NCBI RefSeq assembly: GCF_021655095.1
Contig: NZ_PPXW01000001.1
Coordinates: 1,643,676 to 1,707,675 of the forward strand
Length of the DNA stretch: 64,000 nucleotides
Direction: 5' to 3'
Source: Clostridium sp. Cult1
Lineage (GTDB): Bacteria > Bacillota > Clostridia > Tissierellales > Tepidimicrobiaceae
Shown in pieces: positions 56,088 to 64,000 of the stretch. Both the position numbers and the translations under genes were made by a program. A model generated the notes under the pieces. It had not been told where the DNA came from. It saw only the letters and a program-made list of their open reading frames with translations, and made no database searches. How positions within the stretch are numbered: position 1 is the first letter of the stretch; each line of letters begins with the position of its first letter.

Positions 56088-57428
56088 CTAGAAAAAGGGG
56101 AATCCAAATTTCCCTTTTTTCTTCATGGTTTTTTCCATATCAGTAAATCTTTTCATCATTTTTTTAGTATCCTTAAACTGTTTTAACAGTTTGTTTACGT
56201 CTTGAACAGTTGTACCACTGCCACTTGCTATCCTTTTTCTCCTTCTACTATCAATAATAGAAGGGTCGTTCCTCTCTTCTGAGGTCATAGACTGAATGAT
56301 AGCCTTAATTTTTATAATATCTTTCTCATTTACATCTAAGTTTTTAAGGGCCTTGGAATTTACTCCAGGTATCATTCCTAAAAGCTCCTCTATAGGTCCT
56401 AAATTTTTCATTTGATCTATTTGGTCTAAAAAATCATCTAGTGTAAATTGTTGAGATCTAATCTTCTTTTCTAATTCTAATGCTTTCTTTTCATCAATTG
56501 AAGATTGGGCTCTTTCGATTAAACTTAATACATCTCCCATGCCCAATATTCTAGAGGACATTCTATCAGGATGAAACGGTTCTAACTGATCTAATTTTTC
56601 ACCCATACCAACAAACTTAATAGGTTTATCTGTAACTGCTCTAATTGAAAGGGCAGCCCCTCCTCTTGCATCACCATCTAGTTTAGTAAGAACTACACCT
56701 GTTATTTCAAGTCGTTCATTAAATGTGTCAGCTACATTAACTGCATCCTGCCCAGTCATTGCATCTACTACCAATAAAACCTCTTGAGGTGAAACAGCTT
56801 CATAAATGTTTTCCAACTCATTCATTAAATCGTCATCAATATGGAGTCTACCAGCTGTGTCAATTATAATACAGTCATTATTATTCCTTCTGCCATGTTC
56901 AATTGCAGCCTTTGCAATATCTACTGGATTATTTCTATCTCCCATGGTAAAAACAGGTACTCCAACTCTTTCTCCAACGACCTCTAATTGTTTAATAGCT
57001 GCAGGTCGATATATATCACAAGCTACCAATAATGGTCTCTTGTTTTGCTTTTTTAAATTATTAGCTAATTTGCCTGCAGTAGTAGTTTTCCCAGCGCCTT
57101 GCAAACCACACATTAAAATAATCGTCGGTGGAGTAGGTGCAAAGATTAGTTTAGATTCTTTTTCTCCCATAAGTTTAGTTAATTCTTCATTAACAATTTT
57201 TATTACCTGCTGTCCAGGAGTTAGGCTTTCCATGACCTCTGAGCCAACAGCTCTTTCCTTAACTGTTTTGACAAAATCTTTAACAACCTTGAAATTTACA
57301 TCCGCTTCTAAAAGGGCAAGTCTAACTTCCCTCATAGCTAAGTCAACATCTTTTTCTGAAAGTTTTCCCTTACCCTTTAGCTTTCCTAATGCATTTTGCA
57401 ACTTTTCGGATAAAGATTCAAATACCAT
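56088..57428 (-). CDS. ffh: Signal recognition particle protein Ffh
   Basis: 446 aa. N domain, GTPase (GLQGAGKTTTAGKLANNLKK; CDIYRPAAIKQLEVVGERVG; DTAGRLHID; TKLDGDARGG), then the Met-rich M domain (about 300-446; GSGTTVQDVNKLLKQFKDTK) that binds 4.5S/6S RNA and signal sequences. ATG overlaps the ylxM stop by one base. Confidence 0.97.
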   Translation of the reverse strand: MVFESLSEKLQNALGKLKGKGKLSEKDVDLAMREVRLALLEADVNFKVVKDFVKTVKERAVGSEVMESLTPGQQVIKIVNEELTKLMGEKESKLIFAPTPPTIILMCGLQGAGKTTTAGKLANNLKKQNKRPLLVACDIYRPAAIKQLEVVGERVGVPVFTMGDRNNPVDIAKAAIEHGRRNNNDCIIIDTAGRLHIDDDLMNELENIYEAVSPQEVLLVVDAMTGQDAVNVADTFNERLEITGVVLTKLDGDARGGAALSIRAVTDKPIKFVGMGEKLDQLEPFHPDRMSSRILGMGDVLSLIERAQSSIDEKKALELEKKIRSQQFTLDDFLDQIDQMKNLGPIEELLGMIPGVNSKALKNLDVNEKDIIKIKAIIQSMTSEERNDPSIIDSRRRKRIASGSGTTVQDVNKLLKQFKDTKKMMKRFTDMEKTMKKKGKFGFPFF

Positions 57429-57811
57429 TAATTAACGACCTCCTGGCTATTATCAATTATTCTTCTGACTATTTCTTTTAGGTCTTTAATCTTTTTTAAT
57501 ATCATATAGTTGTTTATATTGCCAGCTTCAATTTCTATTTCATCAATTATTCCATATAGCTTATCTATCTCTTCTCTGCTAAAATCAAACTTCTTTACTA
57601 ATCCAAGGGTTTTTTCATATTCATATAAATTCTCTTCAGCCCTTTTTAGGGTATCATATACACTTTGGCGACTAATACCCAGTTCTTCCCCTATTTCTGC
57701 TAAAGATAAATCATGAACATAATATAATTCAATAGCTGTAAACTGCCTTTCACTCAGCAATTTACCATAAAAATCAAACAAAATACCAACTTCTACTAAT
57801 TTCTCAACCAT
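57428..57811 (-). CDS. ylxM: YlxM-type SRP-associated helix-turn-helix protein
   Basis: 127 aa. Helix-turn-helix like sigma region 4: LSERQFTAIELYYVHDLSLA, EIGEELGISRQSVYDTLKRA. Family members bind the SRP and are encoded just before ffh. It is the first gene after a strong promoter carrying a perfect palindrome, which makes self-control possible, but that is inference. Confidence 0.92.
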   Translation of the reverse strand: MVEKLVEVGILFDFYGKLLSERQFTAIELYYVHDLSLAEIGEELGISRQSVYDTLKRAEENLYEYEKTLGLVKKFDFSREEIDKLYGIIDEIEIEAGNINNYMILKKIKDLKEIVRRIIDNSQEVVN

Positions 57812-57826
57812 AGCATCACCAAAATA

Positions 57827-57863
57827 AATAGTACTGTCAAGTTAATAGCTTGACAGTACTATT
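57827..57863. promoter_or_regulatory. Perfect 15-bp palindrome overlapping the ylxM-ffh promoter
   Basis: Arms AATAGTACTGTCAAG and CTTGACAGTACTATT with a 7-nt centre, no mismatch. It begins within the -10 box and covers the expected start site near 57854. Two readings: a repressor operator on DNA, or a terminator for smc-ftsY read-through (tail TATTTTGG), formed only by transcripts that contain the whole dyad. Confidence 0.8.
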
Positions 57864-57889
57864 CTAGTATAATCTAGTTCTTTTGTCAA
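57861..57889 (-). promoter_or_regulatory. Sigma-A promoter of ylxM-ffh-rpsP
   Basis: Consensus -35 TTGACA (57884-57889), 17-bp spacer, -10 TAGAAT (57861-57866), in the 100-nt gap after ftsY. The best promoter in the window by match to consensus. Confidence 0.88.
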
Positions 57890-57911
57890 TGCTAAAGTTA
57901 TTAATTTTTAT

Positions 57912-58976
57912 TTAATTGTTGAAAATAGCTTCAACAAAATCCTCTACATTAAATTCTTGCAAATCATCGATTTTTTCTCCAACACCTATCAGTTTTACTG
58001 GCAATCCTAACTCAGATTGAAGTGCAATTACAACTCCTCCCTTGGCAGTCCCGTCTAGTTTTGTAAGAACTACTCCTGTTATATCACATACTTCTTTAAA
58101 AACTTTGGCTTGAGAAATTGCATTTTGACCCGTAGTAGCATCTAACACCAATAATACTTCCTTTCTAGCTTCTGGATACTCTCCGTCTACAACCCTAAAA
58201 ATTTTATTTAATTCATTCATTAAATTTTTCTTATTATGAAGTCTTCCTGCTGTATCACAAATTAGCACATCAGATTTTCTCGCCTTTGCTGCTTGTATAC
58301 CATCGTAAATTACTGCTGCTGGGTCTGAACCTTCACTATGGCTAATAAAATCCGTTTCAGACCTATTACTCCATTCTTCAAGTTGCTCTATAGCTGCAGC
58401 TCTAAAAGTATCTCCTGCAGCAATTATTACCTTCTTGCCTTCATTCTTTAAATTATAGGATAGTTTCCCAATTGTTGTAGTCTTTCCAGCTCCATTTACA
58501 CCAACCACTAAAATTACTGCTGGTGATGGTTCAATATTTAAACTATTTTTTTCACCAGATTCCTTCATAATTTCCTTTATTTCTTTCTTTAATAACCCTT
58601 TTACCATCTCTGGTTCAGTGACTTTTTCTTCCTTTATTCTAATCTTCAACCTATCTATTATCTCCATAGTAGTATTTATTCCCACATCGGCAGTAACTAA
58701 TATTTCTTCTAAATCATCAAATAACTCTTCATCCACCTTACCATAAGATTTAAGAATAGCATCTATTTTATCAGTCATTCCTTTTCTAGTCTTATCTAAA
58801 CCAGCTTTTAGCTTATCAAAAAAATTTAATTTAGGTTCTTCTTTTATTTCCAATTCTTCTTTATTATCTATTTCTCTATCTAATTTATCTTCTCTTACTC
58901 TCTCATTAACAATATTCTTTTCTTCATTTCCTTTCTTTTTATCTTCCTTATTTCGATTAAATAATTTTTTGAACAT
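57912..58976 (-). CDS. ftsY: SRP receptor FtsY
   Basis: 354 aa. Charged A domain (about 1-55), then NG domains: VVGVNGAGKTTTIGKLSYNL, AAGDTFRAAAIEQLEEWSNR, ICDTAGRLHNKKNLM, LTKLDGTAKGG. Receives ribosome-SRP complexes at the membrane. Follows smc by 11 nt with AGGAGG, in one transcript with it. Confidence 0.97.
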   Translation of the reverse strand: MFKKLFNRNKEDKKKGNEEKNIVNERVREDKLDREIDNKEELEIKEEPKLNFFDKLKAGLDKTRKGMTDKIDAILKSYGKVDEELFDDLEEILVTADVGINTTMEIIDRLKIRIKEEKVTEPEMVKGLLKKEIKEIMKESGEKNSLNIEPSPAVILVVGVNGAGKTTTIGKLSYNLKNEGKKVIIAAGDTFRAAAIEQLEEWSNRSETDFISHSEGSDPAAVIYDGIQAAKARKSDVLICDTAGRLHNKKNLMNELNKIFRVVDGEYPEARKEVLLVLDATTGQNAISQAKVFKEVCDITGVVLTKLDGTAKGGVVIALQSELGLPVKLIGVGEKIDDLQEFNVEDFVEAIFNN

Positions 58977-58987
58977 ACTAATCCTCC

Positions 58988-61900
58988 TTAGCTTGCGATT
59001 CCTTCAAGATTATCCGTTAACTTGACAGATACAATTTTACTTATACCTTCTTCTTCCATAGTTACCCCATATAAAATATCTGCCATTTCCATGGTACTCT
59101 TTCTATGAGTTATCATAATAAATTGAGTATTATCTGAAAAGTTTTTTAAATAATTTGTATATCTACTTATATTAGCTTCATCTAGAGCAGCATCTATTTC
59201 ATCTAATATACAAAAAGGTGTAGGTTTTACCTTGAGTATTGCAAAGAGCAAAGCCACAGCGGTTAAGGATTTTTCTCCTCCCGATAAAAGATTTAAATTT
59301 TGTAATTTCTTACCTGGAGGTTGTACTTTAATCTCTATTCCACAAGTTAATACATTGTCCTCATCCTCTAATACTAAACTAGCTTTTCCACCATTGAATA
59401 ATATGGAAAACACCTCACTAAATTTCTCATTTATATTATTGAAATTATATAAAAACTGTTTCTTCATTTTTGTTTCCATATCATCAATAACTTCATGGAG
59501 ATTTTCTTTTGCCAATAATAAATCTTTGTGTTGTTTAGTTATAAATTCCAGTCTCTCTTTCACCATTTTATAATCTTCAATAGCACTTAAATTTACTGTA
59601 CCTATATCCTTTATTTTTCTTTTTAATTTTTTTACATCTTGTGTTGCCTTTTGGATATCCTCAATATCTATACGCAATTTTACCGCTTCTGCATATTCTA
59701 ACTCATAGTCTTCTAATAGCTTTGAATTGATATTCTCTAATTGTACACAATATTTAGTCTCTTTTAGATCCCAGTTGTTTATCGCCTTTGATAATTTATT
59801 TATTTCTTCGTTAAACTCATTTAACACATCCTGTTCAAAATAATAATCTTTCATCAATAGATCTTTTTCTTCTTTCAATTCCATGTAATCCTTATCTTGT
59901 TTATCTTTTAGTGTAATAATTTTAGATATTTCATTTTCAATATGAACCGTCTTATCTGCTATATTACTTATTTCTTCTTTATTTTTCGATAACTCTTGTT
60001 GTTTAGTCCCAATAAGACTTATAGTATCTTCTAATTCTTTTTCTATAGATTTAATCTTTTCAGCATTGTTTTCCAGCTTATTATCAATTAAATTCACCTG
60101 TATTTTTGCATCAGTTACTTTTTTTAAAGCTTCTTCTCTTCTAGCCTTCATTTCCTCAAATCTTAGCATTAATTCCTTAATACTGTCTTGAGCTTTACTG
60201 TTCTCTTGATCAATTAAATTTAACTCTTCTTTCAATTTATTTTCGCCTTTATTTATACCATCCAATTCTAATTTTAACCTATTTATTTCATCTCTATATT
60301 TGGCTAATAATTCATTGGTCCTCTCTAGCTCCATATTTATTCTATTTTTTTCATTTTCTATTTTTATAATCTCTATATTACAATTCTGAAGTTTTTCTTC
60401 CTGTAATTTTAAGTTTTTTACATTTTCTTCTACTCTTAATTTTAATTGATTTTTGTCTTCTTCTAAACTATCTTGAACTTTGGATAACTTATTTATATGG
60501 TTTTTTATTTTTTCCATTCTGAACCTTCTATTAAGAAGATTTACACTTGTTTTAGGTAAACTTCCACCAGTCATTGAACCTCCCGCATTTATTATATCCC
60601 CTTTTAAAGTCACAATTCTATAGGAATAGTTGAATTTCTTAGCTACCACAGTAGCCTTGTTTAAATCTTCGACAACTATAGTTCTACCTAATAAATACTC
60701 AAAAATATTTCTATATTTTTCATCATACCTTACTAATTCTGAACCTAAACCTAAGATATTATATTTCTTTCTATCATTAATATTAATATATATTGGTTTA
60801 CCTTTGATTGTTGAAATAGGCAAAAATGTTACTCTACCTAATTTTTTTTCCCTTAAATAATTAATTATATATTTTGCATCCTCATCATCCTTGGTAACAA
60901 CATTTTGCAAACTTCCTCCTAAAGCTACATCTATTGCCTTTTCATACTGTTCATCCACTCTAATTAAATCTGCCACCACACCTATTACCTTAGTTTCAAG
61001 TAATTCTGTTTTTTTGCATTCTAACATTAGATTTTTAACGCTCTTAAAATATCCTTCATAATCTTCTTCCATACTTTTTAGTAAGTTAAAATTGGAAATA
61101 TTACCTTGCAATTCTGCTTTGTTTTGATTTATCTCCCTATAAATAAAATTTAGTTTATCCCTACAGTTTTTATCTTCTATCTTTAAACTTGTTAAAATTT
61201 TATTTTCTTTAATTATCTCTTCCTTTTTTTCATTTTCTTCATCTTCAATTCCTTTTAGTAGTTCTCTGTCTCTTTTTTTATTTCCTAACAGAGATTGAAT
61301 TTCCCCTTCTACCTGAATTATTCTCTTATTTATATTCTCCTTAAAGCTAGAAAAGCTGTTAATCTTACTTCTCTTGTCTCTAATTAGATTATAAACCTCT
61401 ATTGCATTGTCTTTCTTTGCATCGATTTCCTTTTCTTTCAACCTGATTTTGTCATTTAGATTTTCTAGATCAATATTCTTATTATTAAAATCCTCTTTAG
61501 TTAATCCAAGTTGTTTCACCAATTTGAATTTTGTGTTTAATAAGTCTAGTTTTTCCTCATCCAACTCTTTTAGCCTAAATTTTAAATCCTCTATTTCCTT
61601 ATCTAACCTTTCACTATCTTTAGTAAAATACCTTTTCTTTTCTTCTAACAATGTTAGCTCATTTCTATTTTTATTTAATTGACTAAAAGTTTCAGCTTTT
61701 TTCTTTTCAACTAAATCTATAGATCTATCTAAATTCGTAATCTTTTCTTTCATTAGATTAAATTTATTTTCAATTTCATCTTTCTTTTTAATCTTTTGTT
61801 CCATCTGATCCTGAAGTTTCTTTTTTTCATTTCTACTTTTATTAATTTCTTTTTCTAATTCATCAATCTTTCTAATCAATAGATTAACTTCGATTTCTTT

Positions 61901-62566
61901 CAATTTATTAGAAAGTTGAATAAAAGCAGTAGCCTTTTCCGATTGTTCCTCTAAATTATCAGATTGATTTGTGAGCTCATGAATTAAATCTTTAATTCTT
62001 ATTAAATTATTATCTGTTTTTTCTAATTTCTTCTCGGCCTCAATTTTTTTAGTCTTATATTTAACTATACCTGCAGCTTCCTCAAATATATTCCTTCTAT
62101 CTTCTGGCCTAGTACTTAGTATTTCATCTACCCTACCTTGTCCAACTATTGAATATCCATCTTTTCCAACACCAGTATCCATAAAGAGTTCCTTAATATC
62201 TTTTAAACGACAGGAATTCTTATTTAAATAATATTCGCTTTCCCCAGAACGGAACATCCTCCTTGTAATGGCTACTTCCTGGTAGTCAATTGGTATAACT
62301 CCATCTTTATTGTCAAAAGTAATAGTTACCTCTGTATATCCTAAAGGCCTTCTTTTATCAGTACCAGAAAAAATAACATCTTCCATTTTGCTTCCTCTTA
62401 AAGTTTTTATACTCTGTTCTCCTAACACCCATCTAATAGCATCAGCAATATTACTTTTTCCACTACCATTGGGTCCAACAATTGCAGTAATACCATCCTT
62501 AAATTCAACCTCTACTTTGTCTGCAAAGGATTTAAAACCATGTATCTCTACTTTCTTTAAGTGCAA
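58988..62566 (-). CDS. smc: Chromosome segregation protein SMC
   Basis: 1192 aa, full length. Walker A IVGPNGSGKSNIADAIRWVL at the N-terminus; long coiled coils; hinge at about 510-660 (VIGVVADLIRVDEQYEKAID; GDIINAGGSMTGGS); ABC signature LNLLSGGEKSLTAVALLFAI and Walker B PFCILDEIDAALDEANI at the C-terminus. Start is TTG 62566 with AAAGGGTGAT upstream. Works with ScpA/ScpB, encoded elsewhere. Confidence 0.97.
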   Translation of the reverse strand: MHLKKVEIHGFKSFADKVEVEFKDGITAIVGPNGSGKSNIADAIRWVLGEQSIKTLRGSKMEDVIFSGTDKRRPLGYTEVTITFDNKDGVIPIDYQEVAITRRMFRSGESEYYLNKNSCRLKDIKELFMDTGVGKDGYSIVGQGRVDEILSTRPEDRRNIFEEAAGIVKYKTKKIEAEKKLEKTDNNLIRIKDLIHELTNQSDNLEEQSEKATAFIQLSNKLKEIEVNLLIRKIDELEKEINKSRNEKKKLQDQMEQKIKKKDEIENKFNLMKEKITNLDRSIDLVEKKKAETFSQLNKNRNELTLLEEKKRYFTKDSERLDKEIEDLKFRLKELDEEKLDLLNTKFKLVKQLGLTKEDFNNKNIDLENLNDKIRLKEKEIDAKKDNAIEVYNLIRDKRSKINSFSSFKENINKRIIQVEGEIQSLLGNKKRDRELLKGIEDEENEKKEEIIKENKILTSLKIEDKNCRDKLNFIYREINQNKAELQGNISNFNLLKSMEEDYEGYFKSVKNLMLECKKTELLETKVIGVVADLIRVDEQYEKAIDVALGGSLQNVVTKDDEDAKYIINYLREKKLGRVTFLPISTIKGKPIYININDRKKYNILGLGSELVRYDEKYRNIFEYLLGRTIVVEDLNKATVVAKKFNYSYRIVTLKGDIINAGGSMTGGSLPKTSVNLLNRRFRMEKIKNHINKLSKVQDSLEEDKNQLKLRVEENVKNLKLQEEKLQNCNIEIIKIENEKNRINMELERTNELLAKYRDEINRLKLELDGINKGENKLKEELNLIDQENSKAQDSIKELMLRFEEMKARREEALKKVTDAKIQVNLIDNKLENNAEKIKSIEKELEDTISLIGTKQQELSKNKEEISNIADKTVHIENEISKIITLKDKQDKDYMELKEEKDLLMKDYYFEQDVLNEFNEEINKLSKAINNWDLKETKYCVQLENINSKLLEDYELEYAEAVKLRIDIEDIQKATQDVKKLKRKIKDIGTVNLSAIEDYKMVKERLEFITKQHKDLLLAKENLHEVIDDMETKMKKQFLYNFNNINEKFSEVFSILFNGGKASLVLEDEDNVLTCGIEIKVQPPGKKLQNLNLLSGGEKSLTAVALLFAILKVKPTPFCILDEIDAALDEANISRYTNYLKNFSDNTQFIMITHRKSTMEMADILYGVTMEEEGISKIVSVKLTDNLEGIAS

Positions 62567-62585
62567 CTCTGATCACCCTTTAAAC

Positions 62586-63677
62586 TTAAATTATTCCTTT
62601 TGTCTTTAAATAATTTTTTATTATCTCTTTCCTAGATATCTTATCATTAAAATCGTCTATAAATATATCTATTATATCTTTATCAAGATTTGTGCCATAT
62701 ACTTTAATCTTCTTTAACTTATATTTATTAACCAAGTACCTTATATTACATGATTTTTGTCCTACTACATTAGATATATTTTTATTACTTATTTCTATTA
62801 TGAGTTTTTCCCCAACAATATCTTTTTTTAGTTGGTCTAAATACTCTTCTAACACCATTCTATAGATATACGACTCTACTAATTGCCTAAAAGACGGATG
62901 AAAAGGGCCTGCAACTACATCTCTTCCCAGTCTAATATTTTCAGTAGGTTGTAATCCAACTCTAATGACATGGATATTGTAGCATTCAAAAATCATAAGT
63001 AAATTAGCTGCAATATCTACTGCTTCTTCTAAAGATAGTGGAGTATATTTCCCATCCTTGTACATTTTTTCTAAATAAGTATCTTTTATAACTAAAGTTG
63101 GATAAATTCTCACACAGAAAGGATCTATTTTTATAAACTCTTTAGCTGTATAAATGGCCTTTTCTTTACTATCTCCAACTAAACCAACCATCATTTGTAA
63201 TCCTAAATTGAATCCATATTCTTTAATTAGTTTAGAGGCCATATAGACCTGTTGACTATAATGACCTCTACCACTTCTATACAAAACAGTGTCATCTAAA
63301 GATTGTACTCCTAACTCTATGGTATCTACTCCATATTCTTTTAACAAATCCAATATTTCCTCATCTATATAATCGGGTCTTGTGGATAATCTGATTCCAT
63401 CTATTTTACCATTATTTTTATACTCCAGTGGAATTTCCAGCAATTCCTTTTGGATTTCTTTGTCTATTCCTGTAAAGCTTCCACCATAGAAAGCCACTTC
63501 AACTGTAATCATTCCCTTAGGAAAGGTGTATAAATATTCTTCAATAGTATCTCTTACGTATTGGGGAGTTACATCAGTAGATAATCCAGTTATTCTTCTC
63601 TGATTGCAGAAAACACAATCATGAGGACAACCATAGTGGGGTACAAATATAGGTATTATGAAATGGTCTCTACTCAT
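62586..63677 (-). CDS. Elp3-like radical SAM protein without GNAT domain
   Basis: 363 aa. Cluster motif FVPHYGCPHDCVFCNQRRIT (CxxxCxxC near residue 18), then VEVAFYGGSFTGIDKEIQKE, GIRLSTRPDYIDEEILDLLK, and VDTIELGVQSLDDTVL, matching the Elp3/HemN-like radical SAM barrel. No acetyltransferase domain follows; the last ~100 residues are of no family I recognise. A conserved gene between rnc and smc in many Clostridia; reaction unknown. Overlaps the rnc end by 8 nt. Confidence 0.88.
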   Translation of the reverse strand: MSRDHFIIPIFVPHYGCPHDCVFCNQRRITGLSTDVTPQYVRDTIEEYLYTFPKGMITVEVAFYGGSFTGIDKEIQKELLEIPLEYKNNGKIDGIRLSTRPDYIDEEILDLLKEYGVDTIELGVQSLDDTVLYRSGRGHYSQQVYMASKLIKEYGFNLGLQMMVGLVGDSKEKAIYTAKEFIKIDPFCVRIYPTLVIKDTYLEKMYKDGKYTPLSLEEAVDIAANLLMIFECYNIHVIRVGLQPTENIRLGRDVVAGPFHPSFRQLVESYIYRMVLEEYLDQLKKDIVGEKLIIEISNKNISNVVGQKSCNIRYLVNKYKLKKIKVYGTNLDKDIIDIFIDDFNDKISRKEIIKNYLKTKGII

Positions 63678-64000
63678 TTATTTCACCTATTTTTAGCAAT
63701 GCTTGTTTTGCTGCCATTTGCTCAGCCTCTTTTTTATTTCTCCCCATACCACTGCCTATGATTTTGTTTTCTACAATCACATTCATATAGAATTTTTTAT
63801 TGTGATCTGGCCCTGCTTCCTTTTCCACCTTATATTCAATTTTTGATTTTGTTTTCTTTTGTAACACCTCTTGAAGTTCAGTTTTATAATCTATAAATAA
63901 AGTACCTTTAGATAAAGCATATATCACTTCTTGCTCAAATAGTCCTAATAAATACTCTTCCGTTTTTTCCAGACCTCCATCTACATAAATAGCTCCAGTT
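63670..64000 (-). CDS. rnc: Ribonuclease III, C-terminal part (5' end off window)
   Basis: The frame is open to the window edge. The visible ~110 codons begin TGAIYVDGGLEKTEEYLLGL, the end of the RNase III catalytic domain (GAIYLDGG-type segment), and continue into the double-stranded RNA-binding domain (KVEKEAGPDHNKKFYMNVIV, GSGMGRNKKEAEQMAAKQAL). The catalytic ERLEFLGD region lies outside. Order rnc-smc-ftsY matches B. subtilis. Confidence 0.95.
   Translation of the reverse strand, partial: TGAIYVDGGLEKTEEYLLGLFEQEVIYALSKGTLFIDYKTELQEVLQKKTKSKIEYKVEKEAGPDHNKKFYMNVIVENKIIGSGMGRNKKEAEQMAAKQALLKIGEINE

Noticed and set aside
57850..57873. Plus-strand promoter TTGACA...TATAAT
   Set aside because: The spacer is only 12 bp, too short for sigma-A, and no plus-strand gene follows.
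1..64000. Mobile elements, CRISPR, prophage, defence or toxin-antitoxin genes, tRNA or rRNA
   Set aside because: None seen; gene order is continuous and conserved, with no repeats or transposase, integrase or Cas-like proteins.

Overview
The window is a gene-dense piece of chromosome from a low-GC Gram-positive bacterium (Firmicutes/Bacillota). The motility gene set and AT-rich composition suggest class Clostridia or Tissierellia. Every confident gene reads on the minus strand, so transcription runs from position 64000 toward 1. The gene order matches the Bacillus subtilis rnc-smc-ftsY-ffh ... topA-clpQ-clpY-codY-fla/che-sigD-swrB-rpsB-tsf-pyrH-frr-uppS-cdsA ... polC region closely. I see no mobile element, CRISPR array, tRNA or rRNA, and no gene-free stretch longer than 300 bases.

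In transcription order, 64000-52100 is a translation, secretion and chromosome block: end of rnc, a radical SAM protein, smc, ftsY, ylxM-ffh-rpsP-khpA-rimM-trmD, rplS with its own promoter and leader, rbgA, and rnhB. Next come a FliK-like/FlhB-tail-like pair (ylqG/ylqH type), yraN, comM, dprA, topA, hslV-hslU and codY (52100-42464).

Positions 42203-10505 hold one very large fla/che operon: flgBC, fliEFGHIJ, a YlxF/MotE-like protein, fliK, flgD, a TIGR02530 protein, flgE, flbD, motAB, fliLMY, cheY, fliOPQR, flhBAFG, a PilZ protein, cheBAWCD, sigD, a FapA-like DUF342 protein, a charged unknown protein, and a SwrB-like membrane protein. Together they encode the basal body, export gate, hook, stator, the CheC/CheD/FliY adaptation and dephosphorylation branch, and the late flagellar sigma factor. 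The filament genes, flgM, flgK/L and cheR are not here.

Positions 10504-1 hold rpsB (strong promoter and structured leader), tsf, pyrH, frr, uppS, cdsA, rseP, ispG, an MgtC-like membrane protein, and the first ~1070 codons of polC. The dxr gene that often sits between cdsA and rseP is missing.

Most of the window is conserved core genome. The unusual points are: a FIVAR domain on the C-terminus of the hook-cap protein FlgD; a perfect 15-bp dyad overlapping the -10 element and start site of the ylxM-ffh promoter; a two-copy 21-nt-period repeat before the fla/che operon; a folded rpsB leader with a four-codon ORF; and the FliK/FlhB-like pair outside the flagellar operon. I did not find evidence for a wholly new multi-gene system.
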